NCBI GenBank assembly: GCA_035236585.1
Contig: CP141135.1
Coordinates: 6,482,001-6,546,000, forward strand
Length of the DNA: 64,000 nucleotides
Source of the DNA: Warburgia ugandensis
Taxonomy: Eukaryota > Streptophyta > Magnoliopsida > Canellales > Canellaceae
Direction: 5' to 3'
Within the stretch, counting starts at the first letter, position 1, and every line of letters begins with the position of its first letter. Of this stretch, positions 26,646 to 37,039 are shown piece after piece. The position numbers and the translations under genes were made by a program. Under the pieces are notes generated by a model that made no database searches, was not told the DNA's origin, and was given only the letters and a program-made list of their open reading frames with translations.

Positions 26646-27454
26646 TGTTTTAGAAGACCCTGGGGTATCAAGTACCTAATACCTGTCTTAAAGATGAACG
26701 TTCACTAGGCATTGTGGCTCCACATGTGCTATTTAGCATTTCTGGACCTTGCATATGCAGGACCTTCATGCATTGGGCTGCCTCTTCATATATCATAATG
26801 AGAATGACGAGATGGTGCGCGCACCACAATTGCTTGCGGTGCTCACTTTTGCATGATGGACCACAAATCGTTGACCTGACCTGTTAATTTGATTTATATG
26901 TTTCTAGATCACTGGCAAAACCAAATATCAAAGTTATTGAATGAATATAACAATTAAGCTTCTTACTTATTGAATATGAACCGTTCTTTAAACAAGGTTT
27001 TCTGCCGTCCATGTTCTGCCATTGGAAGAACATAATTTAGATTCTAAGCTCGTTCGATCCTTGCTTTTTTCAAAGAAGTAATAATTCAGAGGCAAAGGAA
27101 TCAGATGGACAGATCTGATCAACGATTTGTGAGTTCCATAATGCAAAGGTAGGGTGCACCTCATCCCATCATTCCTCAGTCATAGTTAGTAATGGCCGAA
27201 ATAGATATTCAACAATCCATTTTCTATGATCAAAAGTATATATTTTCAGACTTAAGGCTCATCCAACTCTCTCCGAAGGTCATCCAAAGTTGGAAAAACA
27301 GTGGGAGAGGTTTAGGATCAACCAAAGGTGTGCCTAACATGCAAAAATGAGTAACACTCAGTAATGTGTACTGTCAAGCACTATACTATCATTCTTCATG
27401 CAGTATCGTCGTCTTGTCTTTTTTTAATTTTTTCTGATAAAAGTAAGATAATCA
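26646..27454. other. Intergenic; possible SINE 3' scrap
   Basis: No gene is recognised. Bases about 26750-26795 (gaccttcatgcattgggctg) resemble the Au SINE 3' end, but too little is left to be sure. The remainder is AT-rich with no coherent frame. Confidence 0.3.
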
Positions 27455-27590
27455 GAAGGGAAGCTTTGTTGCAATGGTAGAGTTGTCGTGTGACCTTGAG
27501 GTCACAGGTTCGAAGTGTGAAAACAGAAAGATGAGAGTGCAAACTATAGACCCTTGTGATCTGCCCATTCCCTACGCTACTCCATCTTCA
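27455..27590 (+). mobile_element. Au-type SINE
   Basis: The order is gcaatggtagagttgtcg (A box), gtgaccttgaggtcac, a B-box-like aggttcgaagtgtg, then agacccttgtgatctgccca. It is clearly tRNA-derived and Au-like, with the terminal part worn away. Confidence 0.75.
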
Positions 27591-28119
27591 ATCGTGCAAT
27601 TATTCCTGCCAGTTCTGAGTACAAGGTAAAATATATGATAGTATTATATGCTTCCCTTTGCTATCTATGAACACCTGTAACACCAAGAGGATGCAGTTCT
27701 TTCAAGATCGAACCGCTGATAATTTTGCTATTGACTTAGATGAGCATGACCCAAATTCTCACCCACTGAACAATTCAACCAACTGTTGCTTTAGTTGTAA
27801 GAAGATCGGTAAAGCCTTTACCTTCCGTTTTGTAAGACAGGCTTTTTCTTTGAGGACAACATCTCTTGGTAAGGCCTATAATCACCAAACGATCAATAAA
27901 TTTTGCATATCAGACTAAGTGAAAGTCTTGGATTATCAATATACTGGCCCCCGTTTGCATCTTATACTGTTAATATTTTCCAAATGAAAATATGCGCGTC
28001 CGCCGTGTAAAAGCTCGTTTCCTTATTATTTGGTAGTTACATGCTGCACGCGCATATTTTTACTTAAAAAACACGAGAAAGAAACAAGTTAGGCCCTCCT
28101 TTTAATGATCCACTCCACG
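27591..28119. other. Intergenic; no gene recognised
   Basis: An 86-codon plus-strand frame (27658-27918) has two CxxC-like cysteines (CCFSCKK) but no recognisable family. I see no splice context that supports a gene. Confidence 0.3.
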
Positions 28120-28295
28120 GATGTGTGATGCAACAGTAAAGTTGTCGTCGTGTGACTTTGAGGTTATGGGTTCAAGACGTGGAAGCAGCTTCTTATAGAA
28201 ATACAAGATAAGACTCTGTACTATAAATCCTTGTGGTCCACTCCTTCTTTGTACCCTGCATAGATGGGAGCTTTGTGCACTGAGGCTGCTCTTGA
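28120..28295 (+). mobile_element. Au-type SINE, near full length
   Basis: gatgcaacagtaaagttgtc, a gtgtgactttgaggttatgg segment, the B box gggttcaagacgtgg, then tccttgtggtccactccttc and the 3' end gctttgtgcactgaggctgc, in the expected order. The A-to-B spacing is tRNA-like. Confidence 0.75.
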
Positions 28296-28801
28296 TAAAC
28301 CTTTGATTTGCAGAAGTAGTTTTGTGGACAGATATGTAAACCATTGGTTTTTTGCATTCTAGCCGTCCGTGTGAAATTCATAAACTGGGGGCTTAAAAGT
28401 TTCAGTTGGGTCTGAACTTTGGTACATGGGTCATCAACAGTCCTACCCTTCTTATTGACTCCTCAAAGATGTCCAACTATGACGCACTACATCAAAGAAG
28501 AAGAGATTTACTGTCACCAAGGAATATACATGCATTAAGAAAGACAATCAGTTAAATAAATGGTAATAATTTTGTCCAAATTTCAGATCGCTATTTCTGA
28601 AGGTCAACCTTTTGATGTCGGAAGGCCTAGTAACAAAGGCTCAAGAGGTATTTTGTAAGCTGAGCTTCTAACACAACCATCGTCCAGCTTCTCTCGAGAG
28701 GCACCTATTCAGCCTGTTTGAACCACAATCCTCACCAAATTTGTTGTCCTTGCAATGATTGTAAAATATTCGTAGCTTCAGAATCCACTACTATGAAATC
28801 A

Positions 28802-28942
28802 TTAATATGCAGGAGGAGGCGGCATTTGCAGGTTTTCAATGTCTCCTTCCAACATCTTCAGTACGCTACTGATTGAAGGTCGACTTCCTGGCTCCTGTTG
28901 TAGACACCAAAATGCGACCATGGCCATCTTTCTTGCAATCTC
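28802..28942 (-). pseudogene. LRK10L-type kinase pseudogene B, C-terminal piece
   Basis: The minus-strand frame reads EIARKMAMVAFWCLQQEPGS, then RPSISSVLKMLEGDIENLQM, to a TAA at 28802-28804. This is the last part of an LRK10L-type kinase C-lobe and is the continuation of the frame that stops at 32600. The first five bases (28938-28942, ATCTC on plus) are one copy of the target duplication of the intervening LTR element. Removing the element and one ATCTC joins the two pieces in frame. Confidence 0.85.
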
Positions 28943-29369
28943 TGTTGTGCCAGATTTTTTATGGATCTAGCAACCAGGATCTCTGGATATGAGAATTACA
29001 TAATAGTACACACACATAATAGGAGACGAGAAGATTTAGTGGTTTGGCCATCTCGGTCTACGCCTACAGGAGAGGAGAAAAACACTATCTGATCAGATTA
29101 CAAAGGAGGAGGAGGAGGATAAAAAACAGATCCTCTCTCAACTCTACTCATGCAAACAATACATCTCTTCTCTCTAATCTCTCACCTCTCTCAAATTGTT
29201 TTTATAGTAGTTACAACTGTTGGATTGTCAAAGCCGGCGGCTGTTACAGTCATCTTTTACTGCACCGTCAGTCATCATTATTGCTCTTCCTGAGTCAGTG
29301 TGGTGTCAACCTTTTAGATGTCGACCATCTTTATCATATGGGCATGAACCATAGCTGGTCCACCCAATA
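28943..29369 (-). repeat. 3' LTR of the non-autonomous element
   Basis: 427 bp starting tgttgtgccagattttttat and ending ggtccacccaata on plus. It pairs with 32175-32599. It contains a tctcttctctctaatctctc pyrimidine stretch and a tttttatagtag segment matching the TATA position of the other LTR. Confidence 0.85.
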
Positions 29370-30039
29370 ATCTCCTCCTCCATGCCCATGGAAGGAGAAT
29401 GCACTAAACATTGCTACTTTGTTTTTGCTCCCCCAAATTTCTCATATAGCTTCAATCTAGCTCACTCTTCAATAGTCGTCTATGCTTTCCAGCAGCTCCA
29501 TCAACCATTTGCGCTTATCTGCGACTTTTCCTTGAAGGGTTGCTGCTCGCCCTGCTCAATACTCTCTACCAAGTCTAAGTGCTAATCAGTCATCGAGTGC
29601 ACTATAAGCATCCTGAAGCTTGTCTACCTAAAAGCCTGATGCCTAGAAGCCTTCCAGTGCCCTGAACTTGCCCTCGTCGGTTGCCTTCATAGGCTGCCCT
29701 CCTTCGCTGCTTATAAATATTACTTGGAGTGATCACGTTCACTCGAAATGGTCACTGGGTCCACTTGACATGGTCACCGAGTTCACTCGTACTCGCAACC
29801 ACCTTTCATCGAGTCATCTTACCACTATTCACTGAGCCATCCCACCACTGTTCACCTAATCATCCAACTATTATTCCCGAGTCAGCCTACTCGCAGTAGT
29901 CATTATGTCCACTTTTTACACTTGTTCACCAAGTCAACTTGTAGTTGTTTCCAGACAACTCACCAAATGTCACCGAGTCAACTCAACATTTTTAGTTTTC
30001 CTAAACAGGGGTGTCATTATCAATTTCTTAGGGTGCTTA

Positions 30040-30260
30040 TCACTACTATTGTAACTTGTTCGCTGTTGCAACTCTGTTACTATTTGCACTTGTTCCTGTT
30101 GCAACTTTGTACTGTTGCGACTTGTACTGTTACAACTCTGCACTATTGCAACTCGAATTATTGTAACTTGTACTTGATGAAACTCAGACTGTTGTAACCC
30201 GCGTACTATTGTAACTCCCACTGTTACAACTCAGTTTCCTGTAACATCGACATTTTGTTC
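30040..30260. repeat. Short tandem repeat of TGTTGCAACT-like units
   Basis: About ten degenerate copies of an 18-20-bp unit around ctgttgcaactttgtactgt follow one another inside the non-autonomous LTR element. A neighbouring stretch (29730-29990) is built from tcaccgagtcaactc-like units. Neither encodes a recognisable protein. Confidence 0.65.
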
Positions 30261-32174
30261 CTGTAGCAATACTGTAGTTGACATCATCAAGAGGCAACTG
30301 TAGCTGACATCATTACAGTTCCTATAGTATACTGTAATAACACTATATCCATACTATATTAGTACTGTGTAAGCACTGTAGCACCAACATAATGATTTTT
30401 TTTAAAACATTATTGTCTTTACTTTTGATGGTGTTTTCCATTGACAGACCCTTTCAATGGCTTTTCCATTTGCAAAACTCAATTAAAAACAAATCTGGTT
30501 GTCAATTTCCACCATGCTCAAGCACTCCATGTTCATTGGCCATGTCAACTCCTTCAACAATGTCGACTACTCCTTCATCACCATTTGGCTCCTACGATTC
30601 TTATCGCGGTTGATCTCCTCCTTGCAACCAGTCGGTTCCTCTTTTGCCACTTGCAATGGGCGCAACTGTCAACGACTCCTAATTCGCATTGCTTCAAAAG
30701 CTCACCATAGATCTTGCTGGTGCAAACCCAGAACCACCATTTAGATTTAGGCGGTTTCCAACAGCTTGCTCCTTCTTCACAGCTCCTTGTGCGATTGAGT
30801 TTCCCCCCACCTTGGCACCTCCATCTCATTTGGCCTGCTATCATCAACTCCAGTAGTTAGATTCTTATGTCACCCTCTCAGATTAGTGATGGATTTCTCA
30901 TTCTTTGGGGATTCATCATTCATGGTTGCAGAAGTCAAGCGAGATCTAATCCAGTGAATAGCTATTTTCTTTTCTCATCATCAGAACTCTCCTTCAGCTG
31001 TCATTTCTTCCTTCTTTGCTGTTTTTCTACTTTTCCAAGGGTTGGCGACTTCACTGTTGTTGGTCCATATTCCCTTCTTCTCTCACTGATCTCCTTTTCT
31101 ACCAATGATAATTGATGACTATCTCAGTTAGTGTTGGCTACCCAGCTCCCCTTCTTGCCCCCTTTTTCTCAGATCTGGATTGTGTGGCCAGATCTAATTG
31201 ATTTGGGCTAGCTTGCAGTGATCTCTTAGATGTGTTCTAGATCTCCGATCTTGAATGTCTAGATCTCCAATCTGGGACGTCTCAGATCCCAGATATGCAC
31301 TACTCTCTGCCTGGGCTGAATATGGAGTCGACTGCTCCTCAGCCTAGATCTGGACTGGGCTGATCCTTGGCCTGGAATGGATCTAGATTGGGCCAATGTA
31401 CGGCTTGGACTGGATTTGGTTCTGGGTCTGGGCCACGCCTAGGCCTAGATTTGTTCTATGATGGGTTGGGCTAGACCTTTAACTATACCTTCACTGGGCT
31501 GGATCGCTCCCTTGTCTAGATCAGTTCTAGATTTGGGCCTGTGTGACGTCTGGGCTTTGAACTGAGACTGAGCTTGAGTTCAAAGAGCCTCTAGCAGATT
31601 TGTTGTTTCTCTGTCATACCTCCAGTCTAGATCCAGGCCAAGGAATAGCCCATTCTAGATCCAGCTCTAATTTCTTTGACCCTATATGGATCAAAGTTGC
31701 TGTTCCATATCAAAATAGAATGACGATCTGAACCCAGACGTCAATTGGGGATCTCAAGAAAGCAGGTGATGGCATGGTGGTTCAAAGATGCAACAAAGAC
31801 ATGCTGATCACACGATCCATTAACGATGGTGGAGCACAAACGCCGATCATGTTTGTTGCCGAAGAGAGGAAAAAATGATAGCAGGTAAGATATGTTGGTG
31901 AATTATCCTAGGCGGGGCTAAAAACCCTAACAAATTGGTATCAAAGGGAGGTTGCCACAAACACAGAGGCATAACAAGGCAGAAATACGGAGTTGTAGCA
32001 CTAGCAGGTGAGAGGGAGAAGAAAATTGTTTATGCTACAGTGATGCTACAGTGAAGAGTGTTAGTTACAGTGAAATATATCATCATTACTTGTTGAGGAT
32101 GTGCAGCTCTAACACCACTTAATGAGGATCACTCTGATACCACTTGTTGAGGATGCGCAACTTTGATACCAATT

Positions 32175-32599
32175 TGTTGTGCCAGATCTTTCATGGATTT
32201 GACAACTAGGATCTTTGGATCTGAGAATTATGCAATATCACATACACATATTAGGAGACAAGAAGATTTATGTGGTTCGTCCATCTCGGCTTACGTCTAC
32301 AGGAGAGGAGAAAAACACTATCCAATTAGATTACAAAGGAGGAGGAGGATCAAAACCATATCCTCTCTCAACTCTACTCATACAAACATTACATCTCTTC
32401 TCTCTCATCTCTCACTTCTCTGAGATCATATTTATAGTAGTTACAACTATTAGATCATCAAACCTGGTCGCTATTACAGCGTCTTTTATAGCACCGTCAA
32501 TCGTCATTATTGATCTTCCTGAATCAATGTAGTGCCGACCTTCTAGATGTCGGCTATCTTTATCACATGGGCATGGACCATAACAGGTCCACCCCAATA
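32175..32599 (-). repeat. 5' LTR of the non-autonomous element
   Basis: 425 bp, the partner of 28943-29369. On minus it starts TATTGGGGTGGACC and ends CTGGCACAACA. A TATA box (CTATAAATA on minus) lies near 32426-32434. The primer-binding site follows directly at 32163-32174. Confidence 0.85.
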
Positions 32600-33500
32600 A
32601 TCTCTTCATTTGCAAAGCCTCCCAATTGCATATCTCCTTGAACCAGACACTCATACATCTTTTCAGAGAGGATCTGGATCCCGTTTGCAATTACTTCAAA
32701 GTTTCTTCTTCCTCCAACTATTTCTAGCATAGTCATGCCATAGCTATAAACATCTGCTTTATAAGAGACTCTTTGTGCCTTCATGCACTCGGGTGCTATA
32801 TGACCACTATTCCCTCTAAGAGTCATCAGCAACTCTCTTCTCTATGCATTTCCGCTGCTAGCCCACAATCAAAGATCTTCATATGAAAGTCCTCCTCTAG
32901 AAGAATGTTCTGTGGTTTTATATCCATATGCAAAATATGTGCACAACACCTGTGGTGTAAGTATTCTAGTCCCCGAGCCATGCCAACTGCAATTTTGTAG
33001 AGCCCTTCCCATCCTAGAGTACGAGTTCCCATTGAGTTTATGTTGAAGATGAACTTATTAAGAGATCCGTTGGGCATGTACTCAAAGACAAGTACTCAAA
33101 GACAAGAGCCCTTACAGAGCTCTCTGAACAGAAGCTGAGGAGATTGATAATATTAACACAATTAGTTTGGCCTATGCTAGAAATCTCATTATTGAATAAG
33201 AGATCATCTCCATGCTCCATTCTAATGATCTTAACAGCAACAAAAAGCCCATCAAGAAGCACCCCTTTGAACACGCTACCAAAAGCCCCTACCCCTATTA
33301 TATCCCTCAAGGACTTTGTCATGGCCTTGAGATTTGAATATTTGTACCTTTTCAGAGTGGAGGATCCATTAACTCATCTTTGTTTTCTTCTTCCAAAAGA
33401 AGAATTGTTTCAATAATGAGAATTTAATTCTGCATAGAATAGCAAAAATTACAAGAATTTCTTTTGCTACGATCAAGCAGCCAATAATTATTGCATATTA
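32600..33500 (-). pseudogene. LRK10L-type kinase pseudogene B, membrane and N-lobe part
   Basis: On minus from about 33500: a hydrophobic segment (IIIGCLIVAKEILVIFAILC), then the juxtamembrane YKYSNLKAMTKSLRDIIGVG, the glycine loop (GVGAFGSVFKGVLLDG), the VAIK-type lysine (FVAVKIIRM), the catalytic loop (HMDIKPQNILLEEDFHMKIF), GNSGHIAPECMKAQRVSYKA and YSYGMTMLEIVGGRRNFEV, up to CLVQGDMQLGGFANEE at the LTR element. Three kinds of damage are visible. A 14-bp tandem duplication at 33078-33105 shifts the frame after ALVFEY. A one-base shift near 32832 follows MHREES. There is further disruption just after the membrane segment. Changes at key residues include DCG for DFG. The gene is dead even without the LTR element. 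Confidence 0.85.
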
Positions 33501-34252
33501 AAGAAAGAATGTGATTAAAAGTTAGCCACGGCTTATAGCCTCTGCAGTTGTAGTCTTTTTAAACATTTCAGAGGTTTTATCCAAAGAAAATGGAGCCTTA
33601 AGCTCCATTAGCAAAGGTAAATTTGATCAAGTATGAATAAAAAGTTACAATATATAGAGGTAGCATGCTACATAAAAATGCTCCACTATATAAGAACATT
33701 AAAGATAGAGAGATGAAATTCTTTGATTTCCATATTTAAATTATTCTTGATGGAGACTAATTGGGAAGAACAATACTCATACAAATGACGTTATACACTT
33801 TAAGATTTGGCCTTCAGTATCTTATATTAGCAATAGTAGACAAGAGTCTACAATTCACAATAGATGAAAATAACTTATCATTCTTTCTTGTACTTCCATT
33901 TAAATAAGAATGCAAAGAAACTAGAAGCAAATGGCATACCCTTAAGTGCTAGATATGGGTGGCATTTAGCAAAGCACAATAATGGATAAAATCACATCTT
34001 TGTTTGCTATGATCATTAGTTCAAGAAATTAGGGACAATAATACACGTTAAAGCCTCCTTTACTCAAGAAAGGCTTAAAAGAAGTTACATCAAAGATTTA
34101 AATCTCTCTGCCGATTGATTTTACAACTAGTGAAAGAGAGCCACTTAAGAATCTAATCCAATTATAGGTTTTTTAGAATTGTTCACTTATAAACCTATGG
34201 TTATTTATAATCGGTTTCTAACTCTAAGCGAACCTCAGCATCTCATGCCATG
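33501..34252. other. Intergenic; no gene recognised
   Basis: AT-rich sequence upstream of kinase pseudogene B. An extracellular domain would be expected here on minus, but no convincing frame was found, so the ectodomain is missing or decayed. Confidence 0.35.
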
Positions 34253-34744
34253 TGTCATGGACTATTACCGCACAGGTTGTGATCGAGGCCTCCAGGCTTT
34301 AAGAGTGGCCCCTTTTGGTTTGTGGACTTGGCTTAAGAGACTTAGGCCTACTGTTGAAGATCTGTTGATGAAGGCTCGCTTCTAGAAAGCCCAAATTCTA
34401 GAATTGTCCATGGAAATATCTAGGTACTAGAATATAATAGACTTTAGAAATTTCGTAAGAAAGTTCTAGAGGATGGTTTGGACCATGCACATGTAATGAT
34501 CATAACCCTTTATTGAGGAGGTGGAAAGAGGGTGAGCACCTATAAATAGAGGAGCTCCCTCATTTGGAAGACATCTAACAATTTGGGATCCATTCAAGAG
34601 TTGTGAGCATCTTGTGAGCAATAAAGCTAGAGTTCCCTCTAAGTTCCCCTCAAATTGCCTTCTCCTTAGAGATCTTAGTCAAGCTACTTAGTTGGTATAG
34701 AGTGAGAGTGCCGCACGAGAGTCTGAAAAGTTTAGCCCATGACA
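34253..34744 (+). repeat. 5' LTR of the TR-GAG-type element
   Basis: 492 bp, from tgtcatggactattac to tttagcccatgaca. It matches 35763-36271 over the full length, with shared stretches such as ggtttgtggacttggc and ctataaatagaggagct. Confidence 0.8.
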
Positions 34745-35762
34745 ATTAGTATTAGAGCAAAGGTTAGGAGTGAAAGTTTGTATCCTAACAGGACGAAGAT
34801 AGTGGACTGTGCTCACGTCACAAATGTAGAGTTTCTTGGCAAAGATGCTCGGAGGAATGGGAGAGGTACGTCCAAAGACTTGGTCTCATTTTTTAAACAT
34901 AGGATTGTGAAGATGGAGACATCTGTGACTAACATCTCCACTCGGCTAGAAGAAGAGCACCTAAGGTTTGGGTCCCTTGAAGCTATGACGAAAGAGCTTA
35001 AGGGCTAAGGGTAGGATGCACTAAACTCCATGAGGAAGATAAGCCTTTAGGAAACCCTTGAGATCGATGTTTCAAAACTATAGGGCTATGGTATTATATG
35101 GAAGGTTATCCCATTAAGACCTTGCCACTTTTGTGATGAACCTCACCTCATGCAAGATTGTCCAATGAGAAAAGCCCCACACGACATGGTAATGTACAAG
35201 GAAGAAGAAGAGAAACGTGAATAGAGGATCTAGCACAATCAAGTGCATTACTAAATTGTGTGAGAATAGTCGAACCTAAAAAGACCATGAACAACAATAG
35301 TGCTCCCATACAACATAGCATAGAAGGGGATGTGCTATAGTGGGAAGAATATGCATCAAGTGAAGAGATGATGCAGCTAGGTTTGCAACACCTAGGTATC
35401 AAAAGTACGTCAATATCTAGGGAAACTCAAGAGAAACTAGAAGCTAAAAAGGATGTTGCTATACATGAAGATGCGAGGAGACATGTGTTGCAACAAGAGA
35501 GCTCAAGGAAGAGCAAGACCCAATGTGGACATGCAGGAAGCACGAAGCTTAGTAGTAGTCACAAAAATGGACAAGAGGCACATGGCATAAAATGGGATTT
35601 GAAGCAACCAAAGTTGAGCACAACAAGTTAGATTTTGGAGAGAACCACAAGACAATAGGAAAGGTGTAAGTCTTACAAACATGGAGCATGTAACCAGACG
35701 AAATTCCCGACACCAGGAAAGATGTGTCAACGAGGGTGTCAACATTATCAGGTCAGGAAAAA

Positions 35763-36271
35763 TGTCACAGATTGTTATTGTGCAGCCCATGACCCAGGCC
35801 TACAAGCTTTAAGAGAGGCCCCTTCTGGTTTGTGGACTTGGCCTAAGGGACTTAGGCCCAATTTTGAAGATCTATTGAGAAAGGCCCAAATTCTAAAAGT
35901 CAATGAAAATATCTAGGATCTAAAATGTAGTAGACTTTAGATATTTTGTAAGAAAGTTCTAGATGGTAATCTAGACCATACACATGTAATGATCCTAACC
36001 CTTCATTAAAGATGTGGAAAGAAGGTGAGCACCTATAAATAGAGGAGCTTCCTCATTTACAAGACATCCAACAATCAGCAATCCCTCAATTTGAGATCCA
36101 TTCAAGAGTTGTAAGCATCTTATGAGTAATAAAGCTAGAGTTCTCTCTAAGTTCACATCAAATTGCCTTCTCCTTAGAGATCTTAATTAGGTTTACTTAG
36201 TTGGTGAAGAGTGAGAAGCCAAGCAAAGTACCACACAAGAAACTGGAGTCTAAGAAGTTTAACCCTTAACA
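35763..36271 (+). repeat. 3' LTR of the TR-GAG-type element
   Basis: 509 bp, from tgtcacagattgttattg to aacccttaaca. It is preceded by a purine-rich caggtcaggaaaaa that may be the polypurine tract. Confidence 0.8.
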
Positions 36272-36393
36272 CATGGTAAGGTATGAAGTTCTATAGAGTT
36301 GTTTTTCCTATTGCTACCTCTTTCATTCTGTGAGAAGTTTCAATTGAAGGCCAAAACTAGTAGGCAGCAAAGATGGGCATTTTAAAAAAAAGT

Positions 36394-36395
36394 TA

Positions 36396-36453
<58 letters not shown>
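36394..36453. repeat. (AC)n microsatellite
   Basis: About 29 uninterrupted AC units between agttag and attaggg, in intergenic DNA. Confidence 0.95.
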
Positions 36454-36454
<1 letters not shown>

Positions 36455-37039
36455 TAGGGAACCCTGGTGACCAATTGAGAGACTCCCCCTTATGCCCTAC
36501 GCTAAAAGATGGGCAATTGTGAAAGCTAATAAGGAAACATCAAATACATGACCAACTTTTATCATTAACATAAGAACTGTAGATCATATTCCACCAAAGG
36601 AAAAAGAGAAAAAGAGCAACCCACTGCACAAAGCTCCCTCATATGTGGGATCCAGGGAAGGAACGGACCACAAAGGCCCTATGGTACATAGCCTTACCTT
36701 GCATTGCAAGAAGCTGTTTCCTTGCCTTGAACCTATGACCTTAAGGTTACCTGATACTGACTCTACTATTGTGCCAAGGCTCCCGTTCATATTCCACCCA
36801 ACATTTGTAAAATACTTCAGATAAAGCTTGTTCAGTGTACAGTAGTAGCTAAGATGTGTATATAATCCTCTAGGTGGAATATTACATTGTAGAATAGTAT
36901 TCCTTGCACCTCAAAAAGCATAGACTCATATAAATTTTGTATAGCGATCATTTCTTATTCACGAAAGAATGAAAGACAAACACTTTTAGAGTCATTTTAG
37001 CAATTGTAAGCATTCCACTATACCTAGTTGAAGGAATTT
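36454..37039. other. Intergenic DNA around an Au SINE
   Basis: Apart from the SINE at 36620-36786 I see no gene or other repeat here. Confidence 0.35.
36620..36786 (-). mobile_element. Au-type SINE, near full length
   Basis: On minus: ccttggcacaatagtagagt, aaccttaaggtcataggttc (B box region), aaggaaacagcttcttgca, tttgtggtccgttccttccc, then gggagctttgtgcagtggg. It has all segments in the expected order and is among the best-preserved copies here. Confidence 0.8.

Larger units (their letters stand above)
28943..32599 (-). mobile_element. Non-autonomous LTR retrotransposon inside the kinase gene
   Basis: The 3,657-bp unit is bounded by direct repeats 28943-29369 and 32175-32599 and by a perfect 5-bp target duplication (ATCTC at 28938-28942 and 32600-32604). 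The primer-binding site abuts the right LTR (ttgataccaatt, so TTGGTATCAA on minus, tRNA-iMet type). A purine-rich tract abuts the left LTR (ccatggaggaggagat-type on minus). The element therefore reads on the minus strand. The 2.8-kb interior has no recognisable gag, protease, integrase or RT domain. It must depend on proteins of another element, and the Copia at 39551-45817, with similar LTR layout and leader, is a candidate donor. The LTRs are visibly diverged, so the insertion is old. Confidence 0.85.
34253..36271 (+). mobile_element. Small LTR retrotransposon with gag remnant (TR-GAG type)
   Basis: A 2.0-kb unit with LTRs at 34253-34744 and 35763-36271. Each carries a TATA box (TATAAATA at 34541-34548 and 36034-36041) and an AATAAA signal (gcaataaagctagag, gtaataaagctagag). 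A degenerate tRNA-iMet primer-binding site (ttagtattagagc) follows the left LTR. Flanking CATG at 34249-34252 and 36272-36275 may be a short target duplication. The interior has a gag-like frame (34739-35008) and, near 35125-35175, a zinc-knuckle-like CHFCDEPHLMQDC. That has one residue fewer than the standard CX2CX4HX4C. There is no protease, integrase or RT. LTR divergence indicates an old copy. Confidence 0.75.

Noticed and set aside
27470..27520. Possible tRNA gene (A and B boxes)
   Set aside because: The boxes belong to Au-type SINEs. No acceptor stem or full cloverleaf can be drawn.
34739..35008. 89-codon frame as a host gene
   Set aside because: It begins at the primer-binding site of an LTR element and continues toward a knuckle-like motif, so it is a gag remnant.
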